The notes under the pieces were generated by a model. That model saw only the letters and a list, made by a program, of their open reading frames with translations. It searched no databases and was not told where the DNA came from. From contig MEHQ01004496.1 in the NCBI GenBank assembly GCA_008828725.1, positions 29,360 through 93,359 on the forward strand: 64,000 bases of DNA, written 5' to 3'. Positions 39,601 to 51,028 of this stretch are shown here, in pieces; the first letter of the stretch is position 1, and each line of letters starts with the position of its first letter. This DNA is from Saccharina japonica. Its lineage: Eukaryota; Sar; Phaeophyceae; Laminariales; Laminariaceae. The position numbers and the translations under genes are program-made.

Positions 39601-42600
39601 TGAAGCGTAGAACTTCCCTTTGTGTAAGGCGCTTCAGAGAAATATTTTTTGGTGAATTCCTGCCGTGGCATGCGTCACAGCATTTAATCAAAAACTGGCA
39701 AAGTTTCACAGCTCGGACAGATCATCTACAGATCATCTACAGATCGTCTACAGATAATCTACATATTATCTACAGATCATCTACAGATCGTCTACAGATA
39801 ATCTACATATAATATACAGATAATCTACAGATAATCTATAGATCATCTACAGATCATCTACAGATGAGATCAATATCTAGATCTTTCAAGGCAGATGTAT
39901 TCCCGATATTGCATGGTCTGGATCATATTGCTGGGTGGGACCCGTACAATACCTGGTATATAAACATGATCTAGCACACGTGTTCTGGTTTGGATCTGTA
40001 CCATTACAGATCCTGCACAACCCCTCACAACGGCAGGTAAGGAACTAGACGATCTGTAGATAAGACAGATCATGATCTATCTGATATGTGCAAGGTGTGC
40101 AAGGTTTTTTATGTGTGGTTATCTTTCTAGGGCATGTATGTGTGGTAGTGTCACCTTATATGAGTTAGCTGCGCCACCTGCCGTTCGGTAGCTACCCCGA
40201 TAAAAGAGAAAAGGCACCCCAAAACAGCGATACAAGGAAAGGCAGTATGCACAATACAGCGATAAACGGAGAGTCATAAAAAAAAAAAAACGCCATGAAA
40301 GGAATAAAGACAGAACAACACAGCAGCGACAAAAAAAAAAGAAAAGGGACCACACAAAAGACAGCGAGGGTGTTACTGTAAGAGGACGTATTCTCCATCT
40401 AAGGTCGGTTACAACGTACGAGGGGGGGCAAACATCCTGCTGATGCCCGTGTCTGCTTGCTTGCTTAGCTTAATTCATGAGATGCGGAACAAACGTTTGC
40501 CCGGTGTCCATGATGTCTGTGTCTTCTGTTGGTGTGCTGTTCGCTGCTTGGCTTCATTGATGACATGCGCAACAAGCATTATCCCGGTGTCTATGATTCC
40601 TGTGTCTGTGTTGTCGTGCTGCTTGCTTGCTCGGCTTCATTCATGATGTGCGGAACAAACATTTTCCCGACGTCTACGATGTCTGTGTATGTTTGTGTCG
40701 TGCTTGCTTGGACCTTACAGCTCTGCTCGGGACCTAGTTTTGGCCACTCTGGTACTCCTCAGCAACGACCCGAGCAACCGCGAACAGGTCATCGCACAAG
40801 GGTGAGGGACAACAATTTCTTCACAAAAATAATTACACAACTCAAAGCCAACACTTTCAGCGGAGGGGGGGGGGGGTGTACTCAGTAGCCGCATGTCGTG
40901 CACGGCCGTAGTCGTATGACCATAGACCCTCGCATCCCTACAATGCCGGGACGGAGCACGTTGGGTTTTCACCAACCAGGCAGACATTGCTAGCACCAAA
41001 CGGGGGGGGGGGGGGGTGTACTCATGTCGTGCACGGCCGTAGTCATATGACCATAGACCCTCGCATCCCTACAATGCCGGGACGGAGCACGTTGGGTTTT
41101 CACCAACCAGGCAGACATTGCTTGCACCAAGCGCGAAGCGCCGTGAGGTATTGGGCGAGTCGCATGGAGGGTGAGCTGCACCCTGCTAAGAACCGCCTCT
41201 GAGGCGGACTTGCATGTGGACGACAGCTTCAATGAGTTAACTTAATTTCTGATGTGGCCACTTCCTGAGGGGGGGGGGTGCTCATTCGTTGCTTGCCTTA
41301 GTCATTTGACTATTGACCACGCATCCCTTTCGGACGAAGCACCGGGGTGGGGGGGGGTATTATTTTTTGGGGTTGGGATGTTTCTGAGTGATCAACGCTG
41401 AAACTCACGCTGCGGCACATTGATTGGTGGATGGCGAACGCAATAACATTACCTTATCATGGGGATAGGAGCGAAATAATTTTGCACGAGTAGAGTAGCG
41501 GTATTTTGGGGCGGATTTTGTTTTTTCCTGCGTTGCAACGAGGGAATCACAGGACAAATTGATTCGACTTACGTACGTACAGCTCGTTCGCCCAGGATAA
41601 TACCAATCGCTGTGTCAATGTTGTTTTGTCGCTGACATCGCTGCTCCGGCCCCCGCTGCTGCTTCTTCGCCTTCTGACCTCCGCCGCGAACTTCTTTATG
41701 AAAACCACCTAACTTAACTGCACCCACAGTAGTTTTGGACACAAAATACTTGAAAATAGTGTGGTATACAAACTCTAGCAGTGAAAAAGGTTCAATTAAA
41801 GGAGGTGAGACCGAGGGGCGCTACGATCAGGGTACCTAAATATAATAACCGTTTGCACATGAAAATTAGGTCAAAATGGTCCTTATATTTCGGTACAGAC
41901 TTGCAGCATTCTATGACTCGTTTTATTCTCTGACTGACGAGGCTTCTTAGCTGTGAGTCTCAACGCATCCTCTCGTCCCTTGTCATCGTTCGAAGAAGAA
42001 GAAGCGAAGGCTTTCTGAGTGGAGCTAGCTGAATCATCAGGATGCCCAGGATAAGGCGTTACCCTCGAGTCAGGGATGGGGGAAGGTTTTCAACTTTCCC
42101 CGATTTCCGTCTTCGAGGGCCCATTTGAAATATTGGAACCACAAAGGCGGGGACGCAAGGATTGTAGCCCCGGGTATTTATTTTACCAGGATAACTACTC
42201 TCTGCGACGAGGTGCCGAGTTGATAATTGGCGAATCAACGCGGGTGTAGTAACCCTGGGTGAGAGTCTCCGGCTAATCGCAGCAGGAAGCCTCATTGATC
42301 CCAAACTACATATGAACTAAAGGGACGACGGAATGTTACAACAGTGCACATCTTGTCGACAGTTCTTTTTTTCAGATTGCATTGGATGGAAGACTAAGAA
42401 GGTAAACGCCACCTCCCGCCGTGCCCAATAAGGCATGCCACTCTGATCCGGAATGTAAGGACCGTTTGTATACTAACATTAAATCAAAATGGTGCTTACA
42501 TTTCGGTTCAGGGTGGTATGCCCTATCGCTTTCAATGCCACTAACCCGTGTCTTTAACATGTGATAGACCTAGGCATGATATCCTCCACCTGGTTTCACT

Positions 42601-43138
42601 CAGAGATATTGTTTTTTGAGTGACTTATTACTATTGCGGAGGGCCATAGTAAACACTAGTAAACAGGACCAAATATTGGCAGTAAAAATAGGTAAATATA
42701 TAGTTTTTTTTGTGTACCGAAGGTCCTATTTACTACATTAGCCCACCCCGTAATATTACGGAGGGCCATAGTAAACACTAGTAAACAGGACCAAATATTG
42801 GTAGTAAACATAGGTAAATATATAGGTTTTTGTGTGTACCGTAGGTCCTATTTACTACATTAGCCCACCCCGAGTGAAAGACAGGAAGGAAAGCCTTGGA
42901 GAAAAACAGGTGCACCGCTACGGTAAACAGCATGCATCATGCATCAGCCGCCGCCCCTTTTGGGGGGGAGCATGAGGAAACGACGAGGGGATAGTAGTGT
43001 CAACACCAATTTGGCGGCGGAAATGTAAGGACCGTTAGCGGTATTAATATGAATATCAAAGTGATCCTTACATTTCCGACCCGGCCACCCGGCCGCCCTC
43101 CTCTTCCCTCCCTAAAAAAAAACGTCCCTACGATTGTG

Positions 43139-43173
<35 letters not shown>

Positions 43174-46100
43174 GCGGCGCGGACTTGACGCTCACGTTGG
43201 TTGGAGGACTGGACGACTGGACCAATCAGAGGCCGGAGGTGGTGACGAACGCCGTGTGCGCCCTGTTCCTGATGTCGCGAGCCCCTCCCTCGGCCCGAGA
43301 GCTGCTCAAGGAGGGGGGAAAGGTCACGCACTTTTTGGCGAACCTGAGCAAGCGCGGGAGCGAGGTGCAGAAGAAGGTGAACGTTTGGTTATTGCTGGCC
43401 TTTTTAGCGCTATCATACGTACGACGCATTCGTTTTTACTCTGGGCGCCCATCCAGGGAAAAAGCAGTGGTCACAGGTGGTGTCTATCCTCCACCTGGTT
43501 GCACTCAGGGAAATTGTTTTTTGAGTGACTTATTACTATTGCGGAGGGCCATAGTAAACACTAGTAAACAGGACCAAATATTGGTAGTAAAAATAGGTAA
43601 ATATACAGGTTTTTGTGTGTACCGAAGGTCCTATTTACTACATTAGCCCACCCCGTAATATTACGGAGGGCCATAGTAAACACTAGTAAACAGGACCAAA
43701 TATTGGTAGTAAAAATAGGGAAATATATAGGTTTTTGTGTGTACCGTAGGTCCTATTTACTACATTAGCCCACCCCGAGTGAAAGACAGGAAGGAAAGTC
43801 TTGGAGAAAAACAGGTGCACCGCTACGGTAAACAGCATGCATCATGCATCAGCCGCCGCCCCTTTTGGCGGGGAGGATGAGGGAACGACGAGGGGATAGT
43901 CGTGTCAACACCAATTTGGCGGCGGAAATGTAAGGACCGCTAGCGGTATTATTATGAATATCAAAGTGATCCTTACATTTCCGACCCGGCCACCCGGCCG
44001 CCCTCCTCTTCCCTCCCTAAAAAAAACGTCCCTACGATTGTGCATCATCATCATCATCATCATCATCATCAGCGGCGCGGACTTGACGCTCACGTTGGTT
44101 GGAGGACTGGACGACTGGACCAATCAGAGGCCGGAGGTGGTGACGAACGCCGTGTGCGCCCTGTTCCTGATGTCGCGAGCCCCTCCCTCGGCCCGAGAGC
44201 TGCTCAAGGAGGGGGGAAAGGTCACGCACTTTTTGGCGAACCTGAGCAAGCGCGGGAGCGAGGTGCAGAAGAAGGTGAACGTTTGGTGACTGACGGGACT
44301 CTCCTTACAACACAAACATGTTGCAATGTGTGTGTTTCATTCTGACAGGGGGGGGGGGTACTCATGTCGTGCACGGCCGTAGTCATATGACCATAGACCC
44401 TCGCATCCCTACAACGCCGGGACGGAGCACGTTGGGTTTTCACCAACCAGGCAGACATTGCTTGCACCAAGCGCGAAGCGCCGTGAGGTATTGGGCGAGT
44501 CGCATGGAGGGTGAACTGCATCCTGCTAAGAACCGCCTCTGAGGCGGACTTCCATATGGACGACAGCCTCCAATGAATTAATTTAATTTCTGGTGTGGTC
44601 ACTTCCAGAGACAGCAATGGGTATTACTATGTATCTGCCTCTGGGTGCCTTACCATATACACACTACGTGATACGATCATTCCCCTTGTGCGGAGTTGAG
44701 GTTTCCGACCCCGCACAAATGATCTACTCGACCACCAGCCTTGGGTAACCGCCAAAAAAAAACAAGAAAAAAAAACCGGTACCCTGGTTGTCTAGCTCAC
44801 GCAGTGAGAGGCATGTTTTACAGCCTCGTCGCCAGATGACGCCAACCCAACCCATAAATATATAATATACTGATAAGGGGGGGGGGGGGTGGAGGAAACA
44901 GTGACTGACGGGACTCTCCTTACAACACAAACATGTTGCAATGTGTGTGTTTCATTCTGACAGGGGGGGGGGGTACTCATGTCGTGCACGGCCGTAGTCA
45001 TATGACCATAGACCCTCGCATCCCTACAACGCCGGGACGGAGCACGTTGGGTTTTCACCAACCAGGCAGACATTGCTTGCACCAAGCGCGAAGCGCCGTG
45101 AGGTATTGGGCGAGTCGCATGGAGGGTGAACTGCATCCTGCTAAGAACCGCCTCTGAGGCGGACTTCCATATGGACGACAGCCTCCAATGAATTAATTTA
45201 ATTTCTGGTGTGGTCACTTCCAGAGACAGCAATGGGTATTACTATGTATCTGCCTCTGGGTGCCTTACCATATACACACTACGTGATACGATCATTCCCC
45301 TTGTGCGGAGTTGAGGTTTCCGACCCCGCACAAATGATCTACTCGACCACCAGCCTTGGGTAACCGCCAAAAAAAAACAAGAAAAAAAAACCGGTACCCT
45401 GGTTGTCTAGCTCACGCAGTGAGAGGCATGTTTTACAGCCTCGTCGCCAGATGACGCCAACCCAACCCATAAATATATAATATACTGATAAGGGGGGGGG
45501 GGGGTGGAGGAAACAGCCCCGCCCCGCCCCGGCCGGCAAGAACAGGTGGCAAGCGACGCCCTCGGAAACCTCACTCGAGACGTCGGCATGGGCATCGAGG
45601 AGGGCACGGTGGCCGCCCTGATATCTCGGTCGCTTGAAGGTCCCGGGGACATCGACGAGGACGACGACGTCATGGGGAGTGCCTATGTCGGGCCGGGAGT
45701 CTCGCCTCCGTGTCTGGCGGGGGTAGGGCCGGGGGTAGGGTCTTCTGTTGAGGAAGCGTCGTACCAGGTACGCATGCGGGGGGGGGTCACCGAAAACCCA
45801 CCACCGCGGTTTTTTAGAAAGTGTTGTTTAGTTTATGGTTTTTTACTTTAATCCTGCGGTGCAATGGTAGCTTAAGGTCACCTCTACACGAAAAAACAGA
45901 ATGCAGCATCGTCAACTATCATGATCTGCAGTAGATCATCTGCCGTTTTTTGTTTTTTTTTTAGTAGATGTTGTGCAGGGTCCGTAAATATTGATAATAG
46001 TGCAAGATGAAAAAAAAAGGCCCAGGAAACACATGCTACTGCTGTAGGTCGAGTAGATCGCGTGTACTGCTGGCTCCCACCCGGCAACGTGAGCTATGTA

Positions 46101-49100
46101 TAGGCTACGATAATGGAGGTATACCTTATTTTGGCTGAAACTTTTTCTGAGCGATCGAGGACTCCTTAGGGCCCGTTTTAACGAGTGCAAAATAAATTCA
46201 ATTTGGAAAAAAAAAAAAATCAAATCCGCTTTTCATTGGTCAGAACCCGCACCACCACCCAAGATTTTTACCCCAAGATCCTAATCGTTGGTGCTGGTGC
46301 GTGTGTTGACCAATGAAGAGCGTATTTTGAATTTTATTTTTTTCCAAATTGAATTTATTTTGTACTCGTTGAAAACGGGCCCTTAACCCAAAATTGTCGG
46401 AATTTGTCCATTCTTGTGTTCCATTATATTTATCATTTCATACTTAGGCCATGGGTCCGTAGCAATTTTTTTTTCCCTCCTCTGGGGTGAGATTTATGGA
46501 GCTCCTCAAGTGACTGGCCGCCCTCAGAGGGGAAAAAAAAAAATAGGGTGCACCTCTACGTATCGTAGCATGCGTCATTCGTACAGATCGGGTGCACGAG
46601 TGCATCTGCCCTGAAGCCTGAAGGTCATGGAGTTGGGGTCGATGATATGTCCAATGTGTGCATGCATGCGTTCATCATCGTCTTTCCGGAGTGTATACGT
46701 AGCGCACTGGCGCGGTATCACCAGAACAATCAGCCGTATACCCTAGAACACTGATCCAACCCAGGGCTTGGTATCGGAGTAACACAGTGGCCCGCACAAA
46801 ACGGCTATGTTCCCCCCCTTTTTTCTCATTGCGCCCCCTCTACGCACCAACCTATATATATATACATATGTATTCGCGTTTTCTCATGCGCCGACTCGCT
46901 GAGCAGGTCCAGACCGTGACTTTCGTCAAGAAGACCAGCGGCGGGGGGGGCGACCTCCCGCCTCCGCCCGAACCGCCAGCCATAGAGGGGCAAGGGCTGT
47001 CCGTGCCAGCGCCCCCCCACGATCTCAAGGTGACCTTGAAACCTTGAGTAACAGGTATATAGTGTCTCATCTGAAACGTTCTTGGCTTCGGCACGTGACG
47101 CATGCTACGGGTAGAGAGGTGCACCGCCACGATTTTTCTGAGCGTGGTTACTCACGTGAGGAGCTCCATTCTACCTTTTTCGGAGGGAAAACAAAAAGGG
47201 CTGCCCGATTAACACTTCCGTGGCCTTAACCCCTCAGTCTAACCCCCTTTAAGAACTGCTGCCACGAATTTGGGGGAAAAACTGCTTGGAATTAGTGCGG
47301 GATACGTTTTTCAGTTCTGAAACGGGTTAACCCTTTTGGGACTGGAGTCCCGTTTTGGGGACAAACCACTCTAATTCTAAGTAATTTGTACCCAAAACGG
47401 GACTCCAGTCCTATCAGGGTTATAAGAACTGGTCCCATGCATTTGGGGGACAAAACACTTAGAACTTAGTGTGGGATTATTTTTTCCAGCTCTGAACGGG
47501 TAAAGCAGAAAACGAAAATAGCGCAACGATTTTGGGTTAAGAGGTGCCCGTCATTCAGAAAAAAAAACGCAATCAGCCAAAATAAGGTATACCTCCATCG
47601 TAGCACGCGTCAAGTGGTTGTCTGAAAACTTCATACCAATAATGCCGTCGACGCCAATATGGAGGTCGACGTATATAGCAGGGCGGTACGTCACAGGGGA
47701 GAGAGCTCGTGGGGGACGGAACTACAGTAGCGTGGTTGGCCACTTCACCGTGTTCACCGTGCAATAGTCTTCGGTATGATGATGTAGGCATGCAGGGCCT
47801 GTATTAGGGTTGGTTCCGCGCGAGAGAGTGCAGAAGCGGGCCTCAAGGAGGGCCACCGATGCTCGCATATGCGTCGCTGCCAGAGCAGCGGTCCAGGGGG
47901 GGAAGACTAAGAGGTGGCTCCAGCACGTGGGACGCGGCCCCTCGTCCTTAGTCCATAGGTCTGCATGTCTTAGTATATCAGAGGTTGATGTATTACGTAC
48001 GAGCCAAGGCGTCCACAAAACAGTATAAGCTCACAATGAACGTCGAATCTCCTATTCTCTGTTTTTGAAACCGGTTCGACAACCGAGAGGAGTAATGTAG
48101 CTCTTTAATAGGTTGCATTCTTCCGTAGAGAAGTACGAGTACCGCAGTAAAGCTCCCAGTGCTGTCTCAGAAAGTGGCCACACCAGAAAATTAAATTAAC
48201 TCATTGAAGCTGTCATCCACATGCAAGTCCGCCTCACAAGCAATTCTTCGTTAAGATGCAGCTCACCCTTCATGCAACTCGCCCAACACCACGCGTTTCG
48301 CTTCGCGCTTGGTGCTAGCTAGCAATGTCTGCCTGGTCGGTGAAAACCCGACATGCCCCGTCCCGGCATTGTAGGGATGCGAGGGTCTATGGTCATACGA
48401 TTACGGCCATGCATGCAAATGAAGTACACCCCTCCCCCTCCCGGGCCAACTTTTCGAGCATACGTCCACAGCAAGACCTACACACCATGTGCCATGTGCC
48501 AACATCGCAGCCTCGATTTGCTCTCCTCCTAGTTCGAAAAAATGTTACAGATTTAGTTTGTTTTTTCGGAGTCGCGCCCCCCCACGGTGTTCCGCCTGAC
48601 CTTTCTGCCGGCGATGTTTTGATTCCAGGATGGAGTGTGCGATGAGGAAGTTGGAGACGACCCGAAAGCCATGCAGTTCGCCAAGATGGACGTACCGGAA
48701 GAGTACATGGCCACCAACGACGAGGAGCTGGTGCTTAAGATGGAACAGGTGGGAACCCCGATTCGATATACACGTCACGATTCGATATTAGTATCAGATA
48801 GCACGATCTCACATCACGGTTCAATGTAACACAATTCGATATCACGATTCGATATCACGATTCGATATCACGACTCGATAGCACGATTCGATAGCACGAT
48901 TCGATAGCACGATTCGATATCACGATTCGATATCGCGATTCGATATCACGACCTGATATCACGATTGGATAGCACGATTCGATATCGTGATTCGATATAT
49001 ATATATCACGATTCGATATCACGACACGTCAACGCGTTACCGACAAGAAATAAAACAAATTCATTCGTAATGGAGCTCAAACCTGCTACCTCACCTGTGA

Positions 49101-50995
49101 GATCAAAACGAAATCGTCGAAACTTACCTTTGCAAATCCGCGAGCGATATTTTCGATGGCGCGTGCTGTTATACGGGATGTGTGGCCTCGTGAAGGAGCA
49201 TACTAGATAGGTTGGCTTACAGCGGAGACAATACATAGCACCAACCATTCATCATTCCGTACTAAGCCAACAAAAAAAAACTCCCCGATCGCATCGCTTG
49301 CTGTTTAGTTGACACTCAATTGTAAGTCGGCGCGCAAGGTATCAGCCATAAACCGCGGGTATATTACATACGAAGTACAGACGTAACGGGCAACATAAAC
49401 GTCGAGTATTTCATACTTTATCAAAAGCGCACAGCAGCCAGTAATCGCGGCTGATGAGCGTGTACACCGATGGCTGCGTTAAGGTCGACACTCTTCGTGG
49501 CTCCGAGATAACAGCCAGCAATAGGCAACGAAAAAGTTGTCGCTCGAGCAAGAAACAGGTGGGTCTCGGCCCCCTGGGTCCCGTTTTTTTTTTCGAATGA
49601 TCCTTTGCAGTCAAGGTATCGCATTTACAACCCAACCCCTCCCTACTGTCTCTGGAAGTGGTCACACCAGAAATAAAATCAACTCGTTGCAGGCTATCGT
49701 CCATATGCAAGTCCGCCTCACAAGCGGTTGTTAGTATTAATAGGATGCAAGCTCACCCTTCATGCGACTTGCCCAATACCTAACGTGTCGTTTCGCAAAG
49801 CTTAGTGCAAGCAAGTCAATGCCTGCCTGGGTTGGTGAAAACCCAACGTGCTCCGTCCCGGCATTGTAAGGATGCGAGGGTCTATGGGCACACGACTACG
49901 GCCATGCACGACACGAGTACCCCCTTCCGCCCCCCCTCACGCTCGCCCAATCCAAACCCAACCCCGCCCCCCCCCCTCTCTCTCCGCCTGGTCGGTGAAA
50001 ACCCGACATGCTCCGTCCCGGCATTGTAGGGATGCGAGGGTCTATGGTCATACGACTACGGCCATGCATGAAAATGAAGTACACCCCCCCCCCCCCCCCC
50101 CCCCCCCGGGTCGGTGAAAACCCGACATGCTCCGTCCCGGCATTGTAGGGATGCGAGGGTCTATGGTCATACGACTACGGCCATGCATGAAAATGAAGTA
50201 CACCCCCCCCCCCCCCCCCCCCCCCCTCTCTCTCTACTGTCATATCTCGCTCGCCCTATGCACGCCTCTTTTCAGCGTAAGGGCGGTTGGCGAAGCGCTA
50301 ACAAAGAAGCTTCTACGGCAGAAGGGGAGGCTGCTGAGGGTAGAGACGGGGAGGTCCGAACGGAGGGGGCATCTGGAGGGGGCACAGCAGCAGCTGGAGG
50401 AGGAGGAGGGGGAGGAGCAGGAGGAGGGCGCGGTGATCAAACCAACTCTATTCGGTTTGGGGGAATAGAGGGGGCTTCACCGTCCGGCCGAAAGCCATCG
50501 AGTGGCCAACGCGGCACGCTGAAGAAGAGCATGGTGAGTGACTGTCCACACGACGAGTGTCCTGGGGTGTTGCCATCGAAACACAAATAGCAAAAAGCCT
50601 TATCATACTCATATATGATGGCTTGGATGTGGACCGGTTATTGAAATATGTTTCCCTAGTTTTTAGTATCGGATCAAACATATGTGCTACTCGTAGAGGC
50701 GATGTAGAGCACATAATCTGCACGATCACCCTTTGATCTGTTGTAGTAGTGCCAAACTATGGGCCCTCCGACATTGGGTGGAAGGGCCGGCCCTAAGGCC
50801 TAGACCATGAATTAACAATGATGATGGCACCTACACTATAGTGTTGCTCTATTACTAGCCTCCTGGGTACAAACGTTCCTCGACGTTTTCTGCCCGAAAT
50901 ATCTCCCGCGCATGGCTCCCACATGAACGCTTACCTACGCGGCATCAAGGGTCTCCTGAAGCACACGCCACATGCACGGGAGACACGCCACCCAG

Positions 50996-51028
<33 letters not shown>

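Larger units (their letters stand above)
42575..44287 (+). repeat. Tandem segmental duplication carrying ARM exon 31
   Basis: Copy 1 is about 42575-43388 and copy 2 about 43483-44287, separated by some 90 unique bp. Each holds two family T MITEs, a GCATGCATCATGCATCAGCC block, one family S MITE, a CAT microsatellite and the exon with its donor. Few differences are visible, mainly a base here and there and the CAT count. Confidence 0.9.
44286..45515 (+). repeat. Exact-looking 615-bp tandem duplication
   Basis: Units 44286-44900 and 44901-45515, offset 615, no difference seen by eye. Each holds a full minus-strand family A element plus about 60 bp of flank beginning GTGACTGACGGGACTCTCC. Confidence 0.9.

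Noticed and set aside
44318-45157. Identical 74-residue ORFs in family A copies
   Set aside because: The frame is not conserved in the other family A copies and is duplicated only because the 615-bp block is duplicated.
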